NCBI RefSeq assembly: GCF_000482325.1
Contig: NZ_AXVA01000012.1
Span: 1-64,000, forward strand
DNA length: 64,000 nucleotides
Direction of reading: 5' to 3'
Source: Bacillus sp. UNC438CL73TsuS30
Lineage (GTDB): Bacteria; Bacillota; Bacilli; Bacillales; Cytobacillaceae
The notes under the pieces were generated by a model that had not been told where the DNA came from, searched no databases, and was given only the letters and a program-made list of their open reading frames with translations. A program made the translations under genes and the position numbers. Numbering within the stretch: the stretch's first letter is position 1; every line of letters starts with the position of its first letter. Positions 42,555-51,287 of the stretch are shown piece by piece.

Positions 42555-43448
42555 ATGGACAATCGACAAATTCATTACTTTACAGAAGTAGTAAAACAAG
42601 GTGGCTTTTCGAAAGCAGCCGAACATTTGTATGTTTCCCAGCCTACCATTAGTAATGTAGTAAAAGACTTAGAAAAAGAATTAGGCGTACAGTTATTGAT
42701 ACGGACAACAAGAAAGCTGGATTTGACGGATACTGGAAAATTACTTTTTCACTATGGTGAACAAATTTCTCAATTATACCGCCATTTTTATCAAGAATTG
42801 GATGATATAAAAAATGCGAATAAAGGCTCAATCAAGATGGGGATTTTTTCTTCGGTTGGTACGGAAATTCTTACAGACATTTTGTCCGCCTTTAATAAAC
42901 AATATCCCGACATCACCGTTCGTTTTGTGGAAGATGGAGAAGTGAATTTAAAAAGTGCGTTATTCAATGGGGAACTAGATTTGATTGTGCTCGAGGTGCC
43001 GATGAATGAACCGATTAACTATTTTCCGTTTTTGAAGGGGGATCTCCGCTTGCTTGTTCATCATACACATCCTCTTGCGTACAGAGAAACGGTAAAATGG
43101 GAAGATCTAAAGGATGAAAAATTTATCATCTTTCATGAGGGTTTTGCTGTCCGCCGCTTTATTTTGAAAGAATGTGAACGAATCGGTTTTGAACCAAATA
43201 TTATTTGTGAGACGTCTCAGTGGAAATTCATTCTTGAGATGGTTTCTTGCAATATCGGTATCAGCATCCTACCTCAAAGTCATTTAACGCAATTGAATGT
43301 AGCACATAAGGGTATAAAGGTGCTCCCGATTGTTGATCAGGTCGATTGGCAAATCGGCATTGTCTGGAGGAAGGATGGCTATATTTCTTATGCGACAAGA
43401 GAATGGATTCAATTTTTGAAAGAACGACTCGAGTCGATGATGGAATAA
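42555..43448 (+). CDS. LysR-family regulator, module 2
   Basis: The 297-residue regulator has the LysR HTH (HYFTEVVKQGGFSKAAEHLY, VSQPTISNVVKDLEKEL) and effector domain (KGSIKMGIFSSVGTEILTDI). It is a close paralogue of the LysR at 34089 and precedes the biotin carboxylase operon. GGGAGGGGGAAGGATG gives a strong start. It probably regulates the carboxylase operon and the divergent gntP. Confidence 0.92.
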   Translation: MDNRQIHYFTEVVKQGGFSKAAEHLYVSQPTISNVVKDLEKELGVQLLIRTTRKLDLTDTGKLLFHYGEQISQLYRHFYQELDDIKNANKGSIKMGIFSSVGTEILTDILSAFNKQYPDITVRFVEDGEVNLKSALFNGELDLIVLEVPMNEPINYFPFLKGDLRLLVHHTHPLAYRETVKWEDLKDEKFIIFHEGFAVRRFILKECERIGFEPNIICETSQWKFILEMVSCNIGISILPQSHLTQLNVAHKGIKVLPIVDQVDWQIGIVWRKDGYISYATREWIQFLKERLESMME

Positions 43449-43487
43449 AAATCATCGTTTAAGCACATATCCAAAAGGATCAATGGA

Positions 43488-43536
43488 CCGAAAAATAGAC
43501 AAGTTTATACTACTTGTCTATTTTCGGTTTTTTCTT
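43488..43536 (+). terminator. Strong terminator after LysR 2
   Basis: A long stem (CCGAAAAATAGACAAG with CTTGTCTATTTTCGG) followed by TTTTTTC. Positions 43537-43866 contain no gene, only the leader of the carboxylase operon with a TTGACA at about 43756. Confidence 0.85.
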
Positions 43537-43866
43537 ATTAGAAAGAATCGATTGTTATAGTGTAAAAATATTTTGTTATATAGAAATAGTATTTTGGGTT
43601 ATAACCTACAAATTTTTCACTTTTCGGCAAGATTCCGCTAGTTTTCTACAAATACCTTATTACCGCAAACAATTTCACTCTAAATCCTTACATTATTCGA
43701 CAGAATTCTGACATCCTCTTTGTAGTAATATATCGAATTTTAAGAAAAAATAGATATTGACACTGAATATAACAAGGGGATAAAATAACAAACAGGAATA
43801 TTCATTCCGTTTTATAAATTGAATTTTCAAAAATATGAAAACGATACCAGAATGGGAGATGAAGCA

Positions 43867-45351
43867 ATGGCAAAGGAATTACAATACGTAGATACAACCT
43901 TGCGCGATGGAACCCAAAGTCTATGGGCGGCAGAATCGCGTACGGGAATGGTAGAGGCAGTTGCAGAGGATCTGGATAAAGCGGGATTTCAAGTAGTAGA
44001 AGTACCATTAATGCCGTACAATTTCAAAAAAATTATTCGTGATTTAAAAGAAGATCCATGGGAGTTAACGAAAATCGTTGGGGAAAAAATGCCGAATGCC
44101 AAAAAGGCATTTATGGGTGAACCGGGCCTTGTCCTATTTGAGCTATTAGAAACTCCTCCATCTGTTGCTAAGCTGTTCTACGACTTATTAATTGAACGCG
44201 GTGCCCTTAATCGTGTACAGACGATGGCTAATATTTTTGGAAATTTAAAAACAGATTTCCCATGGTTCCTTCCTTATTTGCGCAGTAAAGGAATGGAAAT
44301 TGCACATGCCGTTGCTTATAGTATCTCACCAAGACATACAGATGAATATTTTGCGAAGAAAACGAAAGAAGTGGCGGCAAATAAGCCGGATGTCATTTAT
44401 TTTAAAGATGCAGCTGGTTTGTTGACAGTTGAAAGCCTTAGAAGACTATTACCGATTATTATCGAAAATTCAAATGGAATCCCTGTTGAATTCCATACTC
44501 ATGGTACAACAGGACTTGCAGATGAACTTTATGTAGAAGCAATGAAACTTGGTGTACGGACTTTACATACAGCCATTCCGCCATTGGCTGGTGGTTCAGG
44601 ACAACCATCTGTTTTTACAACAGTGGCGAATGCAAAATATTTGGATTTTGATCATAACTTGGATCTCGAACGGATTCAAAGAATTTCAGATCGTCTCATG
44701 GTGGTGGCGAAGGCGGATAACTTACCAATCGGCGCTCCTCTTGAGTACGATTACTCACAATATATACACCAAGTACCTGGCGGTGTTATTTCCAATCTGC
44801 ACCATCAATTGAAAGCGATGAATCTTCACAATAGAGTGAATGAAGTTGTTGAAGAATCGATTCGAATTCGAGCAGAACTAGGTTATCCCGTGATGATTAC
44901 ACCATATTCGCAATTCATGGTGACACAAGCAGCCATCAATGTTGCAACTGGAGAACGTTACAAAGTTGTTATTGATGAATTGATCCAATTTGCAGCAGGT
45001 ATATATAGTGAAGATTCAGGTTATTTGATGATGGACCAAAATTTAAAAGATAAATTCCTAAATTTACCACGTGCAAAAGAATTACATTATGAGGCAGTTG
45101 AAGATATTCCAATTAAGAAAGTGAAAGAGCAATTTGGCGGTCCGACACTTTCGGATGAAGAGTTCATGTTGCGTTATATCATGAAAGGAACAAAAGATAT
45201 TGAGGAGATGCGTAAAGCGGGTCCGTACCGTCAATATTTTTCAGCTTCTACACCGCTTGCACAACTTTTGGATCGCTTAAGCAAGCAGCCTGATATTACT
45301 CATGTACAAATTCAAGGTCACAGTGGTTCGCTTGTTTTAACCAATAACTAA
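43867..45351 (+). CDS. Biotin-dependent carboxylase, carboxyltransferase subunit (PycB/OadA-like)
   Basis: This 494-residue protein has the HMGL-like TIM barrel of pyruvate carboxylase and transcarboxylase 5S. Expected metal ligands are present: aspartate in TTLRDGTQS, lysine in IYFKDAAGLL, and two histidines in VEFHTHGTTG; the second half resembles the PYC_OADA domain. The usual RDAHQS-LxATR motif reads RDGTQSLWAAES, so the acceptor may not be pyruvate. ATG 43867 with GGGAGA upstream is preferred to earlier in-frame starts. It forms an operon with carrier and biotin carboxylase. Confidence 0.85.
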   Translation: MAKELQYVDTTLRDGTQSLWAAESRTGMVEAVAEDLDKAGFQVVEVPLMPYNFKKIIRDLKEDPWELTKIVGEKMPNAKKAFMGEPGLVLFELLETPPSVAKLFYDLLIERGALNRVQTMANIFGNLKTDFPWFLPYLRSKGMEIAHAVAYSISPRHTDEYFAKKTKEVAANKPDVIYFKDAAGLLTVESLRRLLPIIIENSNGIPVEFHTHGTTGLADELYVEAMKLGVRTLHTAIPPLAGGSGQPSVFTTVANAKYLDFDHNLDLERIQRISDRLMVVAKADNLPIGAPLEYDYSQYIHQVPGGVISNLHHQLKAMNLHNRVNEVVEESIRIRAELGYPVMITPYSQFMVTQAAINVATGERYKVVIDELIQFAAGIYSEDSGYLMMDQNLKDKFLNLPRAKELHYEAVEDIPIKKVKEQFGGPTLSDEEFMLRYIMKGTKDIEEMRKAGPYRQYFSASTPLAQLLDRLSKQPDITHVQIQGHSGSLVLTNN

Positions 45352-45383
45352 AAAATAGATTTATATAATTGGAGGAATAAATA

Positions 45384-45932
45384 ATGACAAAAAACTTATT
45401 TGACGGCCTTAATGATATTGAAAATATTACAACCCTTTTAGAAAAATTAGATGAATCATCCTTTAACTATTTGAATTTAGAAAGTAAAGATTTCAAGATT
45501 GTGATTGGCAAAAACGGCGTCGTTGAATCAAGCGCTGTCCAAGCAGTGAAAGAGCAGGCTGCACAACAGGCGAGTGTTGTGGAAATCCCTGCAATAAAAG
45601 AACAGTTCGAAGAGGCAGCTGTTGCTCTTGAGCAGCCTGTACAAGAAAAGCCGGCTGTTTCAAAACCTGCTGAGAAAGATTCAGATGAGGGAGTCTTCTA
45701 TATTAAAGCGGCCATGACCGGACTGTTTTATGCTCAGCCTGAGCCTGGAGCTGCTCCATATGTAAAAGTAGGGGATAAAATTGAAAACGATACTACAGTG
45801 GGATTAATTGAAATCATGAAAGTTTACAGTGCCATTATGGCTGGAGTCACAGGCGAGGTTACAGAAATTCTCGTGGAAGATTCTCAGCTAGTGGAATACG
45901 GACAGCCATTATTGGCAGTAAAGGTAAAGTAA
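45384..45932 (+). CDS. accB: Biotin carboxyl carrier protein
   Basis: The 182-residue carrier has an N-terminal helical region, a Glu/Pro/Ala-rich linker (about 60-100) and a C-terminal biotinyl domain. The modified lysine is in GLIEIMKVYSAI near residue 146; most carriers have EAMKM here, so the Ala-to-Ile change and lost second Met are mild departures. It swings biotin between the carboxylase and the carboxyltransferase subunits encoded on either side. GGAGG lies before ATG. Confidence 0.92.
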   Translation: MTKNLFDGLNDIENITTLLEKLDESSFNYLNLESKDFKIVIGKNGVVESSAVQAVKEQAAQQASVVEIPAIKEQFEEAAVALEQPVQEKPAVSKPAEKDSDEGVFYIKAAMTGLFYAQPEPGAAPYVKVGDKIENDTTVGLIEIMKVYSAIMAGVTGEVTEILVEDSQLVEYGQPLLAVKVK

Positions 45933-46012
45933 AAAGACTGTTTCGTCAGTAGGGGATTTCCCCTGCTGATGGTTTAAAAGGAAGAAGGATAAATGGGAGA
46001 GGGAGCGTTTAA

Positions 46013-47356
46013 ATGACCATTTCACGAATTCTTATTATTAACCGAGGTGAAATCGCGGTTCGAATCATTCGGACATGTAAGGTTTTAGGGATTGAAACAA
46101 TCTTGGCCGTTTCGGAGGCAGACAAAGACAGTTACCCAGCTAGATTAGCAGACCGCGCCGTTCTAATTGGGCCGCCTAGTGCATCTAAAAGTTATCTGAA
46201 CATTCCAGTCATTATTACAACCGCTTTAGCTGTAAAAGCAGATGCGATCCATCCGGGATATGGATTTTTATCGGAAGTACCAGAATTGGCAGAGGCTTGT
46301 GCCGAAAACGGTCTTGTTTATGTCGGACCGCAGCCTGACCATATTTTAAAAATGGGGAATAAACTTGTTGCCCGCGACATTGCGGAAAAATGTGGTGTTC
46401 CTGTCCTGCCGGGTTCGGAAAAAGTTTCTACGTATGAAGAAGTCATTGAAACGATTGACAAAATCGGCTTGCCAATCATGTTAAAAGCTGCAGCAGGGGG
46501 CGGCGGCCGCGGCATGAAAATTGTGACTGACAAATCCGTTGTGAAAACCGTTTTTGAATCCGCTTCTGCTGAGGCGAAGTCCGCTTTTGGCGATGGAACG
46601 ATGTATGTTGAAAAGTATATCGCCAATGCTCGTCACATTGAAGTTCAAGTACTTGGCGATAAATATGGCAACGCCATTCACCTTGGTGAACGGGATTGTT
46701 CCACTCAGCGCCGCCACCAAAAATTAGTTGAAGAGGCGATGGCGCCAAACATTTCTGAAGAGCTGCGTGAGAGTATTCGGAGGTCAGCTGTAAAACTGGC
46801 TGAAAATATTTCGTATGAAAGTGCGGGGACGGTTGAATTTATCGTGGACGAAGATGAAGGAACCTTTTATTTCCTTGAAATGAACACGCGAATTCAAGTG
46901 GAGCACCCGGTTACCGAATTGATTACCGGTGTCGATCTGATTCAGGAGCAGATCAATGTAGCGAACGGTGAGAAACTACGATTTGCTCAAGAAGATATTT
47001 CGTTTAAAGGACATGCACTTGAATGCCGGATCAATGCAGAAGCACCGGAAGAAGGCTTCCGCCCTTCTCCAGGATTGATTACAAAATGGCAAATGCCGCA
47101 AGGGCCTGGCGTACGGGTGGACACGCATTGTTACCAAGGCTATACCGTGCCGGTGTTCTATGATTCGATGATTGCAAAAGTTATTGTCCATGGAGATAAC
47201 CGTGCCCATGCGATTCAAAGAATGCTAGTTGCCTTAGAAGAATTTCATGTCGAAGGAATTCATACCACCATCCCATTCTTAAAACATGTTTTACAAGACG
47301 AAGATTTTGCAAGTGGCCATGTTCATACACGTTTGTTGGAAAAGGTTTTGGCTTAA
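46013..47356 (+). CDS. accC: Biotin carboxylase subunit
   Basis: The ATP-grasp enzyme of 447 residues carboxylates biotin on the carrier protein using ATP and bicarbonate. Visible motifs: ILIINRGEIAVRIIRTCK, HPGYGFLSE, the glycine-rich loop AAAGGGGRGMKIV, EVQVLGDKYGN, CSTQRRHQKLVEEA, and EMNTRIQVEHPVTE. It is normal AccC length. Its place beside a pyruvate-carboxylase-type transferase, not beside accD or fatty acid genes, shows it belongs to a dedicated catabolic carboxylase, although it could also exchange with the housekeeping system. Confidence 0.93.
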   Translation: MTISRILIINRGEIAVRIIRTCKVLGIETILAVSEADKDSYPARLADRAVLIGPPSASKSYLNIPVIITTALAVKADAIHPGYGFLSEVPELAEACAENGLVYVGPQPDHILKMGNKLVARDIAEKCGVPVLPGSEKVSTYEEVIETIDKIGLPIMLKAAAGGGGRGMKIVTDKSVVKTVFESASAEAKSAFGDGTMYVEKYIANARHIEVQVLGDKYGNAIHLGERDCSTQRRHQKLVEEAMAPNISEELRESIRRSAVKLAENISYESAGTVEFIVDEDEGTFYFLEMNTRIQVEHPVTELITGVDLIQEQINVANGEKLRFAQEDISFKGHALECRINAEAPEEGFRPSPGLITKWQMPQGPGVRVDTHCYQGYTVPVFYDSMIAKVIVHGDNRAHAIQRMLVALEEFHVEGIHTTIPFLKHVLQDEDFASGHVHTRLLEKVLA

Positions 47357-47389
47357 AAAAATTCTTTCATTATAAGGCGGGGAAAGAAG

Positions 47390-48226
47390 ATGGAAAAATT
47401 AATTATCACGGTAGCCACAACAGGTGACTTTGCGACAAAGGAGCATACTCCTTATTTACCGACTACTCCACAAGAAATTGCCGATTCTATCTATGAATCA
47501 TGGCAAGCAGGTGCAGCGATTGCTCATATCCATGTCCGGGATGACAACGGAATTCCAACATTGGATGCAGAGAAGTATCGTGAAGTAAGAAGACTGCTGG
47601 AAGAAAAAAATTGTGATATTATCATTAACTATACGACGGCCGGGGGTGAGCTTCGCGATGTTACAAAACGCTTCCCGATTTGTGAATTACAGCCGGAACT
47701 CGCTTCCTTTGATGCCGGATCCTTTAATATCGGACCGAATGTGTTTATTCATACACAAGGGATGCTTGAACAATTGGCGGAAAAGATGCTCGAAACAGGT
47801 GTAAAGCCGGAGCTTGAAGTGTTTGATGTGGGGATGATTCATAATGCAATGCGCGTAGCGAAAAAAGGATTAATTAAGGACCCCTTCTTTTTCCAATTTG
47901 TTCTGGGAGCTCAAGGAGGCATCCCTGCAACACCAGAAAATCTTATGTTTATGAAAAATAGTATTCCAGAAGGGGCGTATTGGTCAGCGATTGGTGCGAG
48001 TAAGGATCAATTAATGATCAATACGATGACGATTTTGCTTGGTGGTCATGTTCGTGTCGGAATGGAGGATGCGGTTTATTTCCGTAAGGGAGAACTGGCC
48101 AAAACCAATGCTCAATTTGTTAAGAGAATCGTAGATTTAGCGAATACACTGGGCCGGGAAATCGCAACACCTGATGAGGCGAGAAAAATTTTAGGTCTTA
48201 AGGTGAAAAGTTCAGTTAATGCTTAA
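47390..48226 (+). CDS. Beta-keto acid cleavage enzyme (BKACE), copy 2
   Basis: A 278-residue BKACE with the same zinc and catalytic motifs as copy 1 (AAIAHIHVRDD, GGHVRVGMEDAVYF). Protein identity with copy 1 is about 93 percent by eye; DNA identity is patchy, with a 117-base stretch having one mismatch (38674-38790 against 47429-47545). It is the last gene of the carboxylase operon, 33 bases after accC, so carboxylation and cleavage are co-expressed, which suggests that the carboxylase makes the beta-keto acid that this enzyme splits. Confidence 0.92.
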   Translation: MEKLIITVATTGDFATKEHTPYLPTTPQEIADSIYESWQAGAAIAHIHVRDDNGIPTLDAEKYREVRRLLEEKNCDIIINYTTAGGELRDVTKRFPICELQPELASFDAGSFNIGPNVFIHTQGMLEQLAEKMLETGVKPELEVFDVGMIHNAMRVAKKGLIKDPFFFQFVLGAQGGIPATPENLMFMKNSIPEGAYWSAIGASKDQLMINTMTILLGGHVRVGMEDAVYFRKGELAKTNAQFVKRIVDLANTLGREIATPDEARKILGLKVKSSVNA

Positions 48227-48368
48227 TCGGTTATTCATATGGGGGATGAATAATGGGAGAAGCGGAATAAGAGGTTTTAAATGATTGACTGGTTGTCCGG
48301 AAAATAAAAAATTGCCGGTTGGTCAAAAGTAGGTCCAGGTGTCGAGGGATAGTTTTAAAAATAGAACC

Positions 48369-48397
48369 AAAGGGGGCTTTTGTGGCTGCCCCTTTTT
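48369..48397. terminator. Terminator between the carboxylase operon and tetR
   Basis: AAAGGGGGC and GCCCCTTTTT arms. Confidence 0.75.
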
Positions 48398-48410
48398 GGC
48401 GTGAAGGAAC

Positions 48411-49010
48411 TTATTTTTTTAGGATTCCATTTAGGGCTAAATCGGCTAAAAAATAAGGGGTATTTTCCAACGGTATAATTTCGGCCATTTGGTTGACCAT
48501 TTGAGGGTTTATCATATTGAGGAGAAATATTTCATATATCCGTGGATCGCCCTCTCGAAAAACCCCTTCTTTTTGACCATGTTCGATTGCTTCAGAATAG
48601 AGTTGTTTTAAATTGGACAAAAAGGTTTGTTTGAAATCCGTGTCGCCTTTGTCTGTGACTAATAGTTCAACAATCATTGGATGGATTTCTCCATATTTTT
48701 GCGTGATTTTTCCATAACAGGCAAATATTTTATAAACCTTATCAATGGCGGGTTGATTGGATTTTAAGATGTCTACTTGTTCCTGATAAATCTCGGAAAT
48801 GACTTCATTGGCGACAGCGTTCGCTAATTGATCTTTGTTGTTGAATCTTCTGTATATGGTGCCAACTCCCACATTGGCTTCGAGTGCGATTTCTTCGATG
48901 GTTGTCTCTAACCCTTTTTGGGAGAATATCTTTTTCGCCGCCTCCAGGATTTTCACGGCATTTTTATTGGCATCTTTTCTCTTGGAGGAAATAACAAATT
49001 CGCTATCCAT
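48411..49010 (-). CDS. TetR-family regulator
   Basis: The 199-residue regulator has the TetR HTH (SQKGLETTIEEIALEANVGV, GTIYRRFNNKDQLANAV) and a helical ligand domain. The nearest ribosome-like site (AAGGGGAG) is rather far from the ATG, so the start is uncertain. It points away from the upstream small membrane protein at 49248 and could control it, but no operator is obvious. Ligand unknown. Confidence 0.88.
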   Translation of the reverse strand: MDSEFVISSKRKDANKNAVKILEAAKKIFSQKGLETTIEEIALEANVGVGTIYRRFNNKDQLANAVANEVISEIYQEQVDILKSNQPAIDKVYKIFACYGKITQKYGEIHPMIVELLVTDKGDTDFKQTFLSNLKQLYSEAIEHGQKEGVFREGDPRIYEIFLLNMINPQMVNQMAEIIPLENTPYFLADLALNGILKK

Positions 49011-49247
49011 AATCTAGTAAAAACACTCCCCTTTTGTTATTACCCTCTATTATAAATTATTTCGTTGGGAAAAATAAAAGTTTTCTGAATGTATTTGTAT
49101 TGATTGACTAATATAGAGATGTAAAAAAATAAAAAGTTTTTTTTCCTCCAGACTATTGTTCTAAATCCAACTGGAATATAATTGTAGTAGGGATGTTCAC
49201 ATATTTGTCGGAAATCTATGCTTTAGAAGCTAATGGAGGGGAATGAA

Positions 49248-49478
49248 TTGATTCGTGCAACAGTTGCAGGGGTTCTTGGTTTTATTTTAATGTTTCTAGA
49301 ATCACTGATTGTCATGTATTTAAAAGGATATCAAACGATTGAATTCGGAGGTATGACTCCATTTATCAACGTCTGGGCGATGAATTTCTTCTTTGTCTTT
49401 TCCATCCTGACACAGGTGACAAATTGGTATCAAAATAGAAACCCGCTTGGAGAAGGTAATGAAGATAATAGTTTATAA
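49248..49478 (+). CDS. Small membrane protein, 76 residues
   Basis: Two hydrophobic helices (about residues 3-23 and 38-56) and a hydrophilic end make up this product (MIRATVAGVLGFILMFLESL). GGAGGGG at 49235-49241 lies six bases before TTG 49248; an upstream ATG at 49233 would start inside that site. A hairpin terminator follows. Family not recognised. Confidence 0.55.
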   Translation: MIRATVAGVLGFILMFLESLIVMYLKGYQTIEFGGMTPFINVWAMNFFFVFSILTQVTNWYQNRNPLGEGNEDNSL

Positions 49479-49487
49479 ATTTTAGCG

Positions 49488-49526
49488 CCTCACTTTGGAA
49501 GGAACTCCGAAAGTGAGGTTTTTTTA
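49488..49526 (+). terminator. Terminator after the 76-residue gene
   Basis: CCTCACTTT and AAAGTGAGG arms with a run of seven T. Confidence 0.85.
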
Positions 49527-49553
49527 TAATTTTTTCCATTTATCACTTGATAA

Positions 49554-49594
49554 AACTAATGACATTAGTTATTATAAAACTAATAATATTAGTT
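49554..49594. promoter_or_regulatory. Tandem palindromic operators before the hydrolase-tetR operon
   Basis: AACTAATGACATTAGTT (49554-49570) and AACTAATAATATTAGTT (49578-49594) are near-identical palindromes 24 bases apart. They sit just before the hydrolase start and probably bind the TetR protein encoded second in the operon. Confidence 0.75.
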
Positions 49595-49611
49595 AAAAGG
49601 GGATGATCATA

Positions 49612-50328
49612 ATGAGAATGATCAAGAACGGTTTTTTGTATCAAGTAACGTTCATGGCCAAGGTTTTTCCTGTCAATTGCTATTTGGTGGAGGAGGAAGA
49701 GGGATTAACCCTAGTCGATGCTGCTCTTTCCTTTAATGCAAAAGGGATTCTTCAAGCAGCGAAACGAATTGGCAACCCAATCACTAAAATTGTTTTAACC
49801 CATGCCCATGAGGACCATGTAGGCGCACTTGATTTAATCAAAGCAGAATTTCCGGATGTCCCGGTGTATATTTCAGTAAGGGATCACCGATTAATGAGCG
49901 GTGACCGTTCGCTGGAACAACATGAAGACCCAACCCCAATTAAAGGCGGCGTTCCGAAAAGTTTACAAACGCGGGCCAATGTATTATTGAACAATGGCGA
50001 TCAGGTTGGTTCTTTGACCGCAATCGCATCGCCAGGACATACGCCCGGGTCGATGTCCTTTTTAGATAAAAGAACCAATGCGTTAATTGCTGGGGATGCA
50101 TTCCAAACAAGAGGGGGCATCGCTGTCGCGGGAGATATAAAGCCTTGGTTTCCTTTCCCTGCTTTTGGAACATGGAGTAAACCAACAGCATTAGCAAGTG
50201 CAAAGAAATTAGCGGGGTTCCGACCAGCACTGCTTGCTGTCGGGCATGGTGAAATGATAGAGAATCCTGTAGGAGCAATGGAACAGGCAATTGAAAATTT
50301 TGAGAGAAAAGTAAGAAAAGGAGCATAA
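49612..50328 (+). CDS. MBL-fold metallo-hydrolase
   Basis: A metallo-beta-lactamase-fold enzyme of about 238 residues with the metal motif THAHEDHVGAL, the later histidine SPGHTPGSMSF, an aspartate in LIAGDAFQTRGG and a final histidine LLAVGHGEMIENP. It resembles glyoxalase II or lactonase-type hydrolases of two metal ions; substrate unknown. ATG 49612 lies nine bases after GGGG; an ATG at 49603 is directly against that site. It is followed after four bases by its likely repressor. Confidence 0.88.
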   Translation: MRMIKNGFLYQVTFMAKVFPVNCYLVEEEEGLTLVDAALSFNAKGILQAAKRIGNPITKIVLTHAHEDHVGALDLIKAEFPDVPVYISVRDHRLMSGDRSLEQHEDPTPIKGGVPKSLQTRANVLLNNGDQVGSLTAIASPGHTPGSMSFLDKRTNALIAGDAFQTRGGIAVAGDIKPWFPFPAFGTWSKPTALASAKKLAGFRPALLAVGHGEMIENPVGAMEQAIENFERKVRKGA

Positions 50329-50332
50329 GCAA

Positions 50333-50899
50333 ATGTCACCCAGACCGAAAGTAGGACTTGATTTAACAACGATTCTTGAAGCGGCAGGGGAAATCGCTGA
50401 CCATTATGGATCAGTAGAGGTTACCTTGGCCAATCTTGCAAAGAAATTAAATATCCGGCCGCCATCGTTGTATAACCATTTTGATGGCCTGCCGGGATTA
50501 CGGAAGGAGCTTGCTATTTATGGGTTAAATCAGCTTTATGGCGAATTGGCGCAGGCAGCGATTGGGGTATCGGGGGATAAAGCTGTCATTGCATTAAGTA
50601 AGGCATATGTTCAATTTGCGAGGAGACACCCGGGAGTTTATGAAGCAACATTAATGGCGCCAGACCCGGAGGATGAGGAAGTTCAGCAGACAGGCACGAA
50701 AATCGTCGAGCTTACTCTCCGGGTATTACAGGCTTATGATTTAGAGGGGGACCGGGCGATTCATGCCGTAAGAGGTTTACGAAGCATCCTCCACGGCTTT
50801 TCTTCATTAGAACAAAGAGGCGGATTTAAAATGGCACTGAATGCCGACGAAAGCCTGCTCATCATAATAAGGGCCTTCCTCGCTGGAATGGAGGATTAA
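50333..50899 (+). CDS. TetR-family regulator with WHG-type C-terminal domain
   Basis: The 188-residue regulator has an N-terminal HTH (VEVTLANLAKKLNIRPPSLY, NHFDGLPGLRKEL) and a C-terminal domain with FARRHPGVYEATLMAP and GLRSILHGFSSLEQRGGF, typical of the WHG/TetR_C group. It shares an operon with the metallo-hydrolase and most likely represses it through the two upstream palindromes. AAAGGAG is nine bases before ATG. Confidence 0.9.
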   Translation: MSPRPKVGLDLTTILEAAGEIADHYGSVEVTLANLAKKLNIRPPSLYNHFDGLPGLRKELAIYGLNQLYGELAQAAIGVSGDKAVIALSKAYVQFARRHPGVYEATLMAPDPEDEEVQQTGTKIVELTLRVLQAYDLEGDRAIHAVRGLRSILHGFSSLEQRGGFKMALNADESLLIIIRAFLAGMED

Positions 50900-50912
50900 T
50901 CCTTCATTGTAA

Positions 50913-50997
50913 TGTCCACTACACACGGACAAAGAGGGCGAAAAGTCCACGAACGGTGACAGGCACTATGTGAATAAATTCACATAGTGCCTGTCAC
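50913..50997. repeat. Dispersed repeat with perfect 20-bp hairpin
   Basis: TGTCCACTACACACGGACAA leads, through GTCCACGAACGGTGACAGGC, into a perfect inverted repeat (arms 50956-50975 and 50978-50997, two-base loop). A related copy is at 54866-54920. Non-coding; it may also end the tetR transcript since TTTTTG follows. Confidence 0.85.
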
Positions 50998-51167
50998 TTT
51001 TTGTTTGGACGAACGTTTATAGTGTCTTGCGGATTTGTCGAAAAAACGGGTACAAACCCAAGCTTGTCTCTCGTGTGATACATATACATAGAGTACATCC
51101 TGGCAATAGGGATAGATGGAAGGGGGGAACAAGAGCGGAGTATCCACCTGAGGAGGGAGGTCGTCTC

Positions 51168-51287
51168 ATGAAACATCATGAATTACGAACTAGTTTGAAA
51201 GGGGAAAGACATGTTTCTTCAACCGATGGTTTGGATGACCATACTCACATTTGTAGTTACACTAGTTTTCATTCTCTGGAGGCCTAA
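51168..51287 (+). CDS. Short leader ORF overlapping the transporter start
   Basis: A 39-codon frame (MKHHELRTSLKGERHVSSTD and on to SFHSLEA) has a strong GAGGAGGGAGG before its ATG and overlaps the first 77 bases of the transporter gene in another frame. It is rich in histidine, serine and threonine. It could couple or regulate translation of the transporter; no similarity is known to me. The preceding 170 bases are non-coding and G/A-rich near the end. Confidence 0.4.
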   Translation: MKHHELRTSLKGERHVSSTDGLDDHTHICSYTSFHSLEA

